From Neopararhizobium haloflavum (GTDB lineage: Bacteria; Pseudomonadota; Alphaproteobacteria; Rhizobiales; Rhizobiaceae): a stretch of DNA of 64,000 nt. Position numbers and translations under genes: made by a program. Position 1 is the first letter of the stretch; each line of letters starts with the position of its first letter. The stretch spans positions 186,001-250,000 of the forward strand of contig NZ_NWUC01000001.1 of the NCBI RefSeq assembly GCF_002750855.1, read 5' to 3'. Under the pieces are notes generated by a model. The model ran no database searches. It was not told where the DNA came from and saw nothing but the letters and a program-made list of their open reading frames with translations. Below, piece after piece: positions 52,641 to 61,196 of this stretch.

Positions 52641-54212
52641 ATGATCTTCGAATGGATGTCCGATCCCGCAGCCTGGGCAGGACTTGCGACTCTCGTCCTG
52701 CTTGAGATCGTGCTGGGTATCGACAACCTCGTCTTTATCGCGATCCTCGCCGACAAGCTGCCGGAGCACCAGCGCAACAGGGCCCGCATCATCGGGCTCT
52801 CGCTCGCGCTCCTCATGCGACTGGTGCTGCTCGCCTCGATCGCCTGGATCGTCACCCTGACGCAGCCGCTCTTCACCGTGGCTGGACTGAGTTTTTCGGG
52901 CCGCGATCTCATCATGTTGTTCGGCGGCCTGTTCCTTCTGTTCAAGGGGACGATGGAATTGCATGAGCGTCTCGAAGGAGCGGCGGGTCAGCAGCAGCGC
53001 AAGGTCGCCAATGCCGTGTTCTGGCAAGTGATCGTCCAGATCGTCGTGCTCGACGCGGTGTTCTCGCTCGACAGCGTCATCACGGCTGTCGGCATGGTTG
53101 AGGAACTTTCCATCATGATGATCGCGGTCATCATCGCCATCGGCGTCATGATGATTTCGTCCAGGCCGCTGATGGCGTTCGTATCGAAACACCCGACGGT
53201 GGTTATCCTCTGTCTTGGCTTCCTGATGATGATCGGCTTTTCGCTGGTCGTCGAAGGCTTCGGTTTCCACATCCCGAAGGGCTATCTCTATGCGGCGATC
53301 GGCTTCTCGATCCTGATTGAAGCCTTTAACCAGATCGGCCGCAGAAACCGCGAGAAGCTGGTTCAGAAGGGGGATCTTCGCAGCCGGACCGCCGATGCGG
53401 TGCTCGCCCTTCTGGGTGGACGCAGCCGTCAGGCCGGGCTGGGGGAAACGGCCGATGTGATCGCCGAACAGGCGCGCGAGGCTGAGGTCTTCGCGCCCGA
53501 GGAGAAGGAGATGATCCAGGGCGTCCTTACGCTTGGCGGGCGGCCGGTCAAATCGATCATGACGCCGCGGACCGAAATCGATTGGCTGGACATATCGGCC
53601 TCCGCAGATGATTTGCGCCAGAAGATTCTTGAAATGCGCCATTCGCGCTTTCCGCTGGCTCGCGGTGGTCTCGACGATTTCATCGGTGTTGCTTTCACCA
53701 AGGACCTTCTGCGCGACCTGCTCGAAGAGGGTGTCATCAATGTCGACCGGTCGGTGCGCCAACCGTTGGTGGTGCATGAGAGCGCGAACGTTCTCAGGCT
53801 GATGGAGCAGTTGCGGCGCTCGCCGCTTCAGATGGCGCTCGTGTTGGACGAGTACGGCTCTCTGGAGGGGCTGGCCACGCCCATCGACATATTGGAAGCG
53901 ATTGCCGGCGACTTTCCCGAAGAGGGTGAGGAAGAGGAGACCGTGGAGCGCGGCGAGGACGGCAGTTGGGTGGTCGACGGCTGGATCGATATCCGGCGTG
54001 TTTCTCACCTGATCGGGACGGATCTGGTGGACGCGACGGACCGCTATTCGACCCTTGCCGGCTTTCTTCTTTGGCAACTCGGCCATCTGCCGGAAGCCGG
54101 GGAGCGGGTGACGCTCGGCGACCTGATCTTCGAGGTGGTCACGATGGACGGCCGGAATATTGGAAAAGTCCGGATCGGTGAGACGTCGCTGCAAGATCCG
54201 GCCGTCGAATGA
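52641..54212 (+). CDS. TerC-family membrane protein with CBS pair and CorC/HlyC domain
   Basis: A 523-residue protein of the YegH/YoaE type. The TerC membrane domain fills about residues 1-240, with [20 protein letters not shown] and [15 protein letters not shown], whose aspartates are typical of TerC. A CBS pair follows (about 300-420), then a CorC_HlyC domain. The protein is probably a metal-ion transporter or regulator in the inner membrane; TerC relatives protect against manganese or tellurite. The exact ion is unknown. Confidence 0.88.
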   Translation: MIFEWMSDPAAWAGLATLVLLEIVLGIDNLVFIAILADKLPEHQRNRARIIGLSLALLMRLVLLASIAWIVTLTQPLFTVAGLSFSGRDLIMLFGGLFLLFKGTMELHERLEGAAGQQQRKVANAVFWQVIVQIVVLDAVFSLDSVITAVGMVEELSIMMIAVIIAIGVMMISSRPLMAFVSKHPTVVILCLGFLMMIGFSLVVEGFGFHIPKGYLYAAIGFSILIEAFNQIGRRNREKLVQKGDLRSRTADAVLALLGGRSRQAGLGETADVIAEQAREAEVFAPEEKEMIQGVLTLGGRPVKSIMTPRTEIDWLDISASADDLRQKILEMRHSRFPLARGGLDDFIGVAFTKDLLRDLLEEGVINVDRSVRQPLVVHESANVLRLMEQLRRSPLQMALVLDEYGSLEGLATPIDILEAIAGDFPEEGEEEETVERGEDGSWVVDGWIDIRRVSHLIGTDLVDATDRYSTLAGFLLWQLGHLPEAGERVTLGDLIFEVVTMDGRNIGKVRIGETSLQDPAVE

Positions 54213-54225
54213 GGCCGGCGGCTGG

Positions 54226-54522
54226 ATGAGACACTTCTTCCGAAATCGCTGGGATGGCACAATACCGCTCGCCACGCTCTTGTGGCGGGACATGGTGATC
54301 GTCGCGAGCCTCATCAATCTCGCGTTCTTCGGCGGCGCCATTGTTGCGCTGGAGATGGGCGCACCGATCGCCTTGGCCGTCCTCTTCTTCGCAGCGCCGA
54401 TTCCATACAACATCTTTCTTTGGGGCGCGCTGTGGCGCACGAGCGCCCGCACAGGCGGTGCCGCGGCAGCCGGGGCGCGGCTGATCGCGACGCTCTGGCT
54501 GTTTCTGGCGATCCTGATCTAG
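54226..54522 (+). CDS. Small membrane protein, unknown function
   Basis: A 98-residue protein with about three hydrophobic segments (MVIVASLINLAFFGGAIVAL, then IALAVLFFAAPIPYNIFLWG, then a C-terminal LIATLWLFLAILI). I do not recognise a named family. It begins 13 bases after the TerC-like gene and is probably cotranscribed with it. Good codon use supports it being real. Confidence 0.65.
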   Translation: MRHFFRNRWDGTIPLATLLWRDMVIVASLINLAFFGGAIVALEMGAPIALAVLFFAAPIPYNIFLWGALWRTSARTGGAAAAGARLIATLWLFLAILI

Positions 54523-54529
54523 AGCGGGT

Positions 54530-56200
54530 CTACCGCGCCACGGTGAGCGGCAGGTCGATCTTCTGCCAGTCTTCCCGCGTCGCGCCGGGGTAGCAGACAA
54601 TCACCGCACTCCACGCCGTCCATTCGGCACAGGTGCCGTCGGCAAGGCCCGTTCGCACCGCAGGCTCAAGGGGCACATCTGCCTGCCTTGCGAAGGAGAC
54701 ATGCAGAGTGCCCTCCTGCAAGGGGTCTTCTCCGGGGCCGCTGCAGTCCGCATCGGTGCGCGCCAGATACCCGTTGTCGATGGAAGCGCCAGCCTCGGCG
54801 GCGACCATCTGGAAGTAGAGATACTTCATGTTCTCGACGGCGGGCGCGCAGCCATAGGCCGGGGAAAGCGAAACCTTGCGGAATCCGAACCCGGCGTCTT
54901 GCCACTGGGCGAAATCAAAACGGTCTTCGGCATGCGCCCTATGGGTGATGTGTGCTAGCGGCTGCTTAGCATCGATCGCTTGGACCGCAATGCAAGCAAG
55001 AACAAAGATTGCGGTCGCGCGCGTACTTTGGCTGAGGATCGCCGCTAGGGAGGTGAAAGCGACAACGTAACCCACCGGCCAGAAAAAGCGCCCCGAGGCG
55101 CGGAAGATGCCGGCGATCAAGTCTTGCCCCGGAAGCATTGCATACATGAACCAACGATCCTGAGCCAGGAAAACCTGGTTAGAGATGGCAAACAGCGTCA
55201 TTACGACAAGGCCGGCGACGAGCAACCAATGACGCTTTAGCGTGCCAAGCAAATAGGGCAGAGCTAGCAACGAACCCGTGGCGACAAGGGCAAGCCCGCC
55301 GAGACCGAAATAGGCCATACCCTCGTACTGGCCGCCCGTTGCATCAAACGGACCACAAGGCACGAGTCTGCCCGCGCAAAACGGCGCAAGCAGATTCATC
55401 GAAAAATGTGCATAGCCGTCGGCCTGCGTGCCGGCCGCGTTTGCATAGCCGAGAGCACCGGCGGCCAGCGCTAGGCCGGCTACTGCGCAAAGGCCAATCC
55501 CAAGCGTGCGCAATGGATGCGGATCGCATAAAATTCTGCGTCCAAAATCGGCGAGGAAGAAGGCGAACGACATCGCGAAGAGGTAGGGGTGTATTAGGAG
55601 GGCGGTAAGCGACAGCAGAGAGAACACGATGGCGCTGCGGCCTAATGCCCAACCGTCCGATGCACGAAAATAACAGCCAATGGCAAGAAGGAGAACCGCA
55701 TGGGTCAGCAGAGCGGTATGGTTCATCCGGTCAAGCCATGCAGGCCAGAGTAATGCGAGCGCCGCTGCCGCGACCGCTGCCAAAAGGTCGCGACAGCCGA
55801 GAGAGCGGATAAGGAATACCGCACCACACCCTTGCCCGATCCACGCGAACAATTGCCAGATTCCAATATAGTGGAAGTCGTCGGGCAGCAGCGGTGCAAA
55901 GGGCTTCATGATGAGCGCCATCAGCGGAATACTGTCGGTGAGGATAATGCTGCTTCCTTCAGGCGGGTCGATAAGCTTTGTCGTCAACAGGGGAAAGCGC
56001 CATGCATCGGCTGCGAAGAGGAGCCAGCCGCTGACGTGCTGCGGAGCATCGCCAACCTGGAAGAATTCACCGTCGCCCAGGATGAAAGTGAAAGGATGAA
56101 CCGCCAGAAAAAGGGCAAGCGCCATAAGCGCTGACAGCCCATAGGCGGGCATTCGACCCAAGCACGTTGTGCACCGATTCTCAGCCACGCGTTGCATCAT
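54530..56200 (-). CDS. Polytopic membrane protein (DUF6311-like, glycan modification context)
   Basis: A 556-residue protein with many hydrophobic segments and the N-terminal FTFILGDGEFFQVGDAPQHV, an acidic loop shared with DUF6311 and GT-C-like glycosyltransferases. It probably acts on lipid-linked sugars in the inner membrane. Its stretch at about 54960-56000 is less GC-rich and uses more CTA and AGG codons than its neighbours, which may mark a transferred gene. Its start overlaps the GtrA-like gene by 20 bases, placing it in a gtrB-gtrA-X set typical of serotype-conversion loci. Confidence 0.75.
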   Translation of the reverse strand: MMQRVAENRCTTCLGRMPAYGLSALMALALFLAVHPFTFILGDGEFFQVGDAPQHVSGWLLFAADAWRFPLLTTKLIDPPEGSSIILTDSIPLMALIMKPFAPLLPDDFHYIGIWQLFAWIGQGCGAVFLIRSLGCRDLLAAVAAAALALLWPAWLDRMNHTALLTHAVLLLAIGCYFRASDGWALGRSAIVFSLLSLTALLIHPYLFAMSFAFFLADFGRRILCDPHPLRTLGIGLCAVAGLALAAGALGYANAAGTQADGYAHFSMNLLAPFCAGRLVPCGPFDATGGQYEGMAYFGLGGLALVATGSLLALPYLLGTLKRHWLLVAGLVVMTLFAISNQVFLAQDRWFMYAMLPGQDLIAGIFRASGRFFWPVGYVVAFTSLAAILSQSTRATAIFVLACIAVQAIDAKQPLAHITHRAHAEDRFDFAQWQDAGFGFRKVSLSPAYGCAPAVENMKYLYFQMVAAEAGASIDNGYLARTDADCSGPGEDPLQEGTLHVSFARQADVPLEPAVRTGLADGTCAEWTAWSAVIVCYPGATREDWQKIDLPLTVAR

Positions 56201-56609
56201 GCTGCGGTTTCACGCGAAAGACCCAGAGGCGGGAAGCAACGAAGGTGATGACCGGAACGGTGAAGACCGCGATGGCTAGCGCTGCAGGTCCCGGCAGAAC
56301 ATCGATGCTGGTCAGCGCGACGAGAATGGCCTGGCCGATCAGAAACCCCGAAAAGGCGGTGAGAAAAAATCGTGGCAGGCGCTGCGCATGGCGGCGCTCG
56401 CTCGGGTCGAGGCGGAAGGTCAGATGGAGGTGGCCGAAATAGGACACGAAGAAAGCCGCCCCGAACCCGAAAGGATTGGCGTAGGCGATCGGCATCATCA
56501 GCGACAGCGCGAGTGCCGTGAGATAGTGCACGAGCGTTGCCGCGACGCCGACGCCGGCGAAGGTGGAAATCTGGCGCAGGAATGCGAAAAGCCTGTCAGT
56601 GGTGCTCAT
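56181..56609 (-). CDS. GtrA-family membrane protein
   Basis: A 142-residue protein with four hydrophobic segments and GVGVAATLVHYLTALALS, typical of GtrA. GtrA proteins are thought to flip undecaprenyl-linked glucose, made by the GtrB partner, across the inner membrane. It overlaps the GT2 gene by 14 bases and the polytopic gene by 20. Confidence 0.87.
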   Translation of the reverse strand: MSTTDRLFAFLRQISTFAGVGVAATLVHYLTALALSLMMPIAYANPFGFGAAFFVSYFGHLHLTFRLDPSERRHAQRLPRFFLTAFSGFLIGQAILVALTSIDVLPGPAALAIAVFTVPVITFVASRLWVFRVKPQHDATRG

Positions 56610-57597
56610 GACGGGGATCCTGCTCGTCGAGGCCGTGAAGACGCGAGGCCAGATAGACCGGCCGCCGCTTCACCTCCGAATAGACCCTGCCGAGATATTC
56701 GCCAATGATGCCGAGGCCCACAAGCTGGACGCCGCCAAGGAAGAGCACCGCCGTGAGTGAGGATGCGTAGCCGGGCACCTCGACCCCCATGATCAGGGTC
56801 TGGGCGATGATAAAGGCGCCGTAGATGAAGGAAATGAAGGCGATGAACATACCGAAATAGGTCCACACGCGCAGCGGGACGGTCGAGAAGGATGTGATGC
56901 CGTCAAGTGCGAAGTTCCACAGCCGCCAATAGTTGAACTTGGTCGCGCCGTGTTCGCGGCTTGGACGCTCATAGTCGATGACGGCGGTTGGAAATCCGAC
57001 CCAGGCAAAAAGACCCTTCATGAAGCGCACCCGTTCGGGAAGCAGCTTCATTGCCTCGACGACCCGTCTGTCCATCAGCCGGAAGTCACCGACATCCGGG
57101 GGGATCTTGGAGTGGCTGATGCGATTGAAGAAGCGATAGAACTGTCCGGCCGTCAGCCGCTTCAGCGCCGTATCGTCTTCCCGTGTGCGACGGCGGCCAC
57201 AGACGACGTCATAGCCTTCGCGCCAGCGCTCGACCATCGGCGCCAGCAGGTTCGGCGGATCTTGCAGGTCCACGTCCATCACGACGATCATGTCGCCGGT
57301 GGCATGGTCGAGACCCGCGGTCATCGCAGCCTCCTTGCCGAAGTTCCGGGTAAGATCGACGATCTTGATGCGCGGGTCGCCAGCGCGCAGCGCAACGAGC
57401 ACGGACAAGGTGTCGTCGCTGCTGCCATCGTTGGAAAAGACGATCTCCCAATCGAGGCCGAGCGCATCGAGGTAGGGCGCCACGGTTTTGCAGAAATGCG
57501 GTGCGGCCTCTTCCTCGTTGAAGACGGGAACAACCACCGAGATGCGGGCCTGACGATCAATGATCCTCGGCGTGAGGTCTGGACGGGACATGGTCAT
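56596..57597 (-). CDS. Polyprenyl-phosphate glycosyltransferase (GtrB/DPM1-like, GT2)
   Basis: A 333-residue family 2 glycosyltransferase. The N-terminal ISVVVPVFNEEEAAPHF, the DVDLQDPP metal-binding region and KFNYWRLWNFALDGI are typical of GtrB. Two C-terminal hydrophobic segments anchor it. It should transfer a sugar from a nucleotide donor to undecaprenyl phosphate for the GtrA-like flippase. A small possible reading frame lies 36 bases upstream. Confidence 0.9.
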   Translation of the reverse strand: MTMSRPDLTPRIIDRQARISVVVPVFNEEEAAPHFCKTVAPYLDALGLDWEIVFSNDGSSDDTLSVLVALRAGDPRIKIVDLTRNFGKEAAMTAGLDHATGDMIVVMDVDLQDPPNLLAPMVERWREGYDVVCGRRRTREDDTALKRLTAGQFYRFFNRISHSKIPPDVGDFRLMDRRVVEAMKLLPERVRFMKGLFAWVGFPTAVIDYERPSREHGATKFNYWRLWNFALDGITSFSTVPLRVWTYFGMFIAFISFIYGAFIIAQTLIMGVEVPGYASSLTAVLFLGGVQLVGLGIIGEYLGRVYSEVKRRPVYLASRLHGLDEQDPRHEHH

Positions 57598-57633
57598 TCA
57601 GGTCTCTGCTAAGAACGCACTTTCAGCCGGGCG

Positions 57634-57834
57634 TCAGTCACGCCGAAGCGATCCGGGCCGATCGATCCTTTTTGTCCCTTGTAAAGGGTGTCTCGCAAGG
57701 ATGAAAGCATCGGCGATCTTACGAGGCATCGAGGCGACATTGCGTTCGCGCGGATTGGGCAGCCGGCCCTCAAGCGCATAAGGCAGCATAGATGGCCCAA
57801 TCGGGTTATTTGATGACGTCTGTTGTTCGATCAT
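57634..57834 (-). CDS. Possible small ORF upstream of gtrB-like gene
   Basis: A 66-residue reading frame in a 372-base gap (57598-57969) that otherwise holds no gene I can support. The middle (residues 20-60) has ordinary codon use, including GC-rich third positions, but there is no ribosome site and no recognisable family. It may be a gene remnant. Confidence 0.25.
   Translation of the reverse strand: MIEQQTSSNNPIGPSMLPYALEGRLPNPRERNVASMPRKIADAFILARHPLQGTKRIDRPGSLRRD
57796..57810 (+). promoter_or_regulatory. 15-base element CCCAATCGGGTTATT shared with DUF4214 gene promoter
   Basis: The same 15 bases occur at 61252-61266 on the other strand. Both copies read in the same direction relative to the gene downstream (here the 57970 gene). 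A shared regulator is a possibility. This copy lies about 160 bases before that gene, and it would be coding if the small ORF at 57634-57834 is real. Confidence 0.4.
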
Positions 57835-57969
57835 ACTGCCGAATATCGATGATACGAGACGGTGCCTCGACGAAAATCCGGAAATTCCCGGCCCTGTCGT
57901 TGAGGCCCAGGTGCCGCTTTGAATATTAATCGTATGTATACCGTAATTATACTTATATGAGATGTTTTC

Positions 57970-58329
57970 ATGCAATTCTTGGTTGATGCGGAACCTTCCA
58001 CTTGTCGCATTCTTGTATTCCCGGATAGCGATAGGATGCGGCTGCAACGGGTCAAGGCGGCACTGATCACCGCGGTCGAGCGGGTCCATGGTCGCCTTGA
58101 TGAGACGCCTGGGAGTTTCCTGCTTGCGATCGACGGCACAGAAGCGAGGTTGTGGATCGACACTCATACATTCGTCGAGATTGGCGAGGAGCCTCGATAC
58201 CAGTTCCAACTCGGGACCGTGGAGGGCGCCGCGCCGCTTCTGGCAACCAGCAGCGAAACGACGCTGGGCATGGTTCTCTTCCACTACGCCAACGCGGTCA
58301 TCGAGGCCGCAAGCAGCCGGTCGGTTTAG
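57970..58329 (+). CDS. Hypothetical protein, 119 residues
   Basis: A small soluble protein of no family known to me. It starts MQFLVDAEPSTCRILVFPDS, has two probable helices (MRLQRVKAALITAVERVHG and TTLGMVLFHYANAVIEAASS) and a central beta-rich part. Codon use fits its neighbours. It precedes the LuxR-type gene in the same direction by 180 bases. The AT-rich stretch just upstream (57920-57960) may hold its promoter. Confidence 0.6.
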   Translation: MQFLVDAEPSTCRILVFPDSDRMRLQRVKAALITAVERVHGRLDETPGSFLLAIDGTEARLWIDTHTFVEIGEEPRYQFQLGTVEGAAPLLATSSETTLGMVLFHYANAVIEAASSRSV

Positions 58330-58434
58330 CGTCGCCGTCCTTCCTGGTCCGTGGCCCTTCCGCAGCCTTATGCACCGCGGCGCCGTTTCAGCGGCGTGCC
58401 CGGACCTCTTGAGCGAATCCGAAAACTCGTCAAT

Positions 58435-58465
58435 ATGGTTGTATGACCGGTTGCGTCACAACCAT
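58435..58465. promoter_or_regulatory. Long inverted repeat upstream of LuxR-type gene
   Basis: ATGGTTGT and ACAACCAT form a perfect eight-base inverted repeat with a 15-base spacer. It ends 44 bases before the chosen start of the LuxR-type gene. It could be an autoregulatory site or an RNA hairpin. Confidence 0.4.
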
Positions 58466-58509
58466 GAATGAGCCTGTGTCATTTGTATTCCAGAAAGGCA
58501 ACGGACCAC

Positions 58510-59613
58510 ATGCTGGAAATTCACAACGAGGAAATCTTGTACTCGGACGTGCGGGAGATCATCGACGACGTCTATGATCCCGATCGCAGGGAGATCGATT
58601 GGGCTGCCATCTGCTCAAAGGTCAGCGAACGCGACGAGGATTTCGACGTCTTCTTCTATGAGCGGAACCGTCTCTCCCGCTCCGTCGACAACATCATCAG
58701 TAATATCGACGCCCGTTACCTCGAAACGTACAAGTCCAGATATGTGAATGCCAATCCTTTCCTCAAGAAACTGGACAATTCCGGCGGGGTTTATCGGGCG
58801 ACCCGGCTGTTGTCCCCAGTCGAACTGGGGCGTTCGGAGTTCGTGACGGAATGGTTTCTGCCGCAGGGCTACCGCGAGGCCGTCATGAGCTACTTCGGCG
58901 ACGACGCCATCATGCAACAGCTATTCGCGCTGAAACTGCGGACCGACGACGATAAGGTCGTTCGCCGTGCGCAGGCGCTTTTGACGGCACTCTATCCGCA
59001 TTTCCGGCGTGCCTCGACGCTGAAGGCCCGGTTGCGATTGCTGGAGAACGAGCGGCGCACATTCTTCAGCGAGACATACAGCTTCGTTTTCGGGAAGGAC
59101 TGCAGGGAGCGCGGCGAGGCCGTCGATGGCTGGGTGCAGTCGATCGCCTATGACGGCGCCACGCTGCGCTTCGAACGCCAGGACGGCCGGGGCATCGCGA
59201 CGATGTCATCCGACCAGATCGCGGCTGCGGCACGGTCGTCGATCGCCACGCCCCTGTCGACCGAGAATGGTCGCATCGTTGCATGTTTCATCATGCCTTC
59301 GCAAATGGAGGACGGTTTCGTCGTCAACGTCATCGACACGGAGAGCAAGCCCATGTGGTTCTCCGATTTCTTCTGGCAGCGCAGCGTTTCCAAGTCAGAG
59401 TATGGCGTGCTCGCCGCCTATTGCCTCGGCATGTCGATCAAGAACATCGCGGATATCCGGCAGCGTTCGGCGGAAACGGTGAAGCGGCAGTTGAAGAACG
59501 CGATGGCAAAGATCGGCGTCACCAAACAGGAGGATGCGGTGCGCGCATTCTTCAAGCTCATGCTGAAGGATGAGCAGCTTCTGGCCAGCACCATGAGCGA
59601 CACGGGCGGCTGA
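58510..59613 (+). CDS. LuxR-family transcriptional regulator
   Basis: A 367-residue regulator with a C-terminal LuxR helix-turn-helix (GVLAAYCLGMSIKNIADIRQ, then SAETVKRQLKNAMAKIGV). The first 200 residues are an uncharacterised sensor region, without clear acyl-homoserine-lactone-binding motifs. The ATG at 58510 has AAAGG ten bases upstream and was chosen over 58468. No LuxI-type synthase is nearby, so it is a LuxR solo. It sits between a small unknown gene and the DUF4214 gene. Confidence 0.85.
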   Translation: MLEIHNEEILYSDVREIIDDVYDPDRREIDWAAICSKVSERDEDFDVFFYERNRLSRSVDNIISNIDARYLETYKSRYVNANPFLKKLDNSGGVYRATRLLSPVELGRSEFVTEWFLPQGYREAVMSYFGDDAIMQQLFALKLRTDDDKVVRRAQALLTALYPHFRRASTLKARLRLLENERRTFFSETYSFVFGKDCRERGEAVDGWVQSIAYDGATLRFERQDGRGIATMSSDQIAAAARSSIATPLSTENGRIVACFIMPSQMEDGFVVNVIDTESKPMWFSDFFWQRSVSKSEYGVLAAYCLGMSIKNIADIRQRSAETVKRQLKNAMAKIGVTKQEDAVRAFFKLMLKDEQLLASTMSDTGG

Positions 59614-59628
59614 TACGCGACTGCGCCG

Positions 59629-59889
59629 TCAATTGTCGCGAACCGCCGCTTCAAGACGCAAAAGATGGCGGTGGATCGCCTTCAAGGACGGCTGCGGGAC
59701 TTGCCGATCGTCGGGTGCGGCCTGTTCTGTGGCCGTCACGCAGTCTTCGAAAACGCGCGCCACGAGAATGCGTCCTTCAGTGTCCTTTTCCTCGATGCGA
59801 ATGAACATCGCGACGACCAACAGTTCCAGGGCCGAGAGTGCGTCTTCGATCTCGGTAGGTGCGATTGTATGGTCTTTGCGTCCCAGCAA
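59629..59889 (-). CDS. Small hypothetical protein (TTG start uncertain)
   Basis: An 86-residue reading frame convergent with the LuxR-type gene. The sequence (IAPTEIEDALSALELLVVAM, then SLKAIHRHLLRLEAAVRDN) is helix-rich and has good codon use. No ATG fits well; TTG at 59889 has GGGA upstream, while TTG at 59949 lies in the loop of a strong hairpin. The function is unknown. Confidence 0.5.
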   Translation of the reverse strand: MLGRKDHTIAPTEIEDALSALELLVVAMFIRIEEKDTEGRILVARVFEDCVTATEQAAPDDRQVPQPSLKAIHRHLLRLEAAVRDN

Positions 59890-59929
59890 TGTCCGTTCCC
59901 GGCTTCCGTCAGGTGCTTGCAGAATTGAA

Positions 59930-59963
59930 GTGGGAGCGGCCAGGGGCAATGGTCCGCTCCCAC
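59930..59963. terminator. Ten-base perfect hairpin after DUF4214 gene
   Basis: GTGGGAGCGG (59930-59939) pairs with CCGCTCCCAC (59954-59963), with further CCA/TGG pairing in the loop. It lies 21 bases beyond the stop of the DUF4214 gene on the minus strand and is followed there by TTCAATTCT. It is probably that gene's terminator or 3' stabiliser. Confidence 0.55.
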
Positions 59964-59984
59964 CTTTGTCGGCTTCTCCGATCG

Positions 59985-61196
59985 TCAGCTGATGAAGATG
60001 AAGGAACCGATTTCGTCCTGGGTGTTCATGACGTTCTCGTTGGATTCGGAGATGCTCGCGAGGACCTGCCCGCGTGAGACACCTCTGTCTTCCAGTTCGC
60101 CAACCCAGAAGTCCTGGTCTGCGCTGTTGGCGTCGCGGCCCAGGATGTTTTCGTAAAGAACCTCGACGAAAGCCTCGTTGGAGAGCGAGTCGTTATCGCC
60201 AAAGTTCTGCCGGAACTCGTCGGAATTGACGAAACCCTGGCCGATCCGGTCGAGGCCCACGCCGACGTCAACCTGCTCGATCCAGAAATCGAGACCGGGT
60301 GCGTCGGGCATGCGGTCGAGCGCGGCCGAATACAGGCGGTAGGCGATGCCGGCATTTTCGCCGACCCCGACATCGAGGTGCAGCGTTCCGTCGCTGAATT
60401 CGATGCGCTCGACGCTCTGCATGTAGTCGATCACCTCGCCATCATTGAGGAAGATCGAATCGGAGCCGATGTCGACGTCGAACTCTGTTGACGCGCGCCC
60501 TTCATAGATCGCCGTGTCGAGTTCGCCCGCACCCGCGACGAAGGTGGATTCCTCGCCGATCGTGAAGGTATCGCGCCCGCTCGTCCCGATCAGCTGCGTG
60601 TCGTATTCGTCGGGATCTGTCGGGCCGGCAGGCTCCGGATCGGAATTGTTCTCGCCGAGCAGCAGATCCAGCACATCGTCGAGCAGGTTCTGGTCATCGT
60701 CGCCGATGATCGGCGACACCAGGTCTCGCACGAGGCCGGGGTCGCCGGGGCTGTCGAGGAGGTCGCTGACGAGGCCATCCGTGCCAACGCCACCGACATC
60801 GAGACCTGACAGGAGTTGCTCGAGAACGCCTTCGTCAGCCGTGCCGCTGCCGACTGCGCCGAGAAGACCTTCGCCGTTCAGCAAGTCTTCAACGGCCAGG
60901 TCGTCGCCGAGGATGCCGTCAAGATCGACCACATCGCCAAGGATCGGCAGGTCACCCAGAAGCCCGTCGCCGCCACCGCCCAGTATCGGGTCGAGAACGC
61001 CGTCGAGATCAAGGATCAGGCCATCACCGCTACCGAGAAGGCCGTCAAGTGCGCCGCCACCCAGGAGGCCGTCATCGCCGCCGAGAAGCCCGCCGTCGCC
61101 GCCGAGAAGCCCGCCGTCGCCGCCGCCGAGAAGTCCGCCGTCGCCACCAAGGCCGAGTACGCTGTTTGGAGTTCGATTTTCTGTTGCCACATTCAT
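59985..61196 (-). CDS. Gly/Leu/Asp-repeat DUF4214 protein, probably exported
   Basis: A 403-residue acidic protein. Residues about 14-90 are repeats such as GGLLGGDGGLLGGDDGLLGG, with further Leu/Asp/Gly-rich repeats to about residue 200. A segment resembling an RTX/calcium-binding unit follows (IGTSGRDTFTIGEESTFVAG). The C-terminal half carries DUF4214 (YRLYSAALDRMPDAPGLDFW and YENILGRDANSADQDFW). Such proteins are often secreted by type I systems through the C-terminus, here ending in SFIFIS; there is no N-terminal signal peptide. GGGAG precedes the ATG at 61196. The role may be adhesion or matrix building. Confidence 0.75.
   Translation of the reverse strand: MNVATENRTPNSVLGLGGDGGLLGGGDGGLLGGDGGLLGGDDGLLGGGALDGLLGSGDGLILDLDGVLDPILGGGGDGLLGDLPILGDVVDLDGILGDDLAVEDLLNGEGLLGAVGSGTADEGVLEQLLSGLDVGGVGTDGLVSDLLDSPGDPGLVRDLVSPIIGDDDQNLLDDVLDLLLGENNSDPEPAGPTDPDEYDTQLIGTSGRDTFTIGEESTFVAGAGELDTAIYEGRASTEFDVDIGSDSIFLNDGEVIDYMQSVERIEFSDGTLHLDVGVGENAGIAYRLYSAALDRMPDAPGLDFWIEQVDVGVGLDRIGQGFVNSDEFRQNFGDNDSLSNEAFVEVLYENILGRDANSADQDFWVGELEDRGVSRGQVLASISESNENVMNTQDEIGSFIFIS
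61069..61160. repeat. Tandem repeats coding for the GGLLGGD array
   Basis: On the plus strand a unit of about 21 bases, CCGAGAAGCCCGCCGTCGCC, recurs at about 61081, 61102 and 61126 with variants on either side. On the minus strand it codes for the GGLLGGD repeats. Copy number may vary between strains. Confidence 0.7.

Noticed and set aside
52563-54452. 629-codon antisense frame to the TerC-like gene
   Set aside because: Rich in His, Arg and Asp and without motifs; the plus-strand protein has clear TerC, CBS and CorC domains.
57634-58284. Long form of the minus-strand frame upstream of gtrB-like gene (216 codons)
   Set aside because: Its first half is antisense to the better supported 119-residue gene and crosses an AT-rich promoter-like stretch; only the last 66 codons are kept as a weak candidate.
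61049-61160. Short regular repeats that could suggest a CRISPR array
   Set aside because: The repeats are tandem without unique spacers and lie inside the coding region of the Gly/Leu/Asp-repeat protein.
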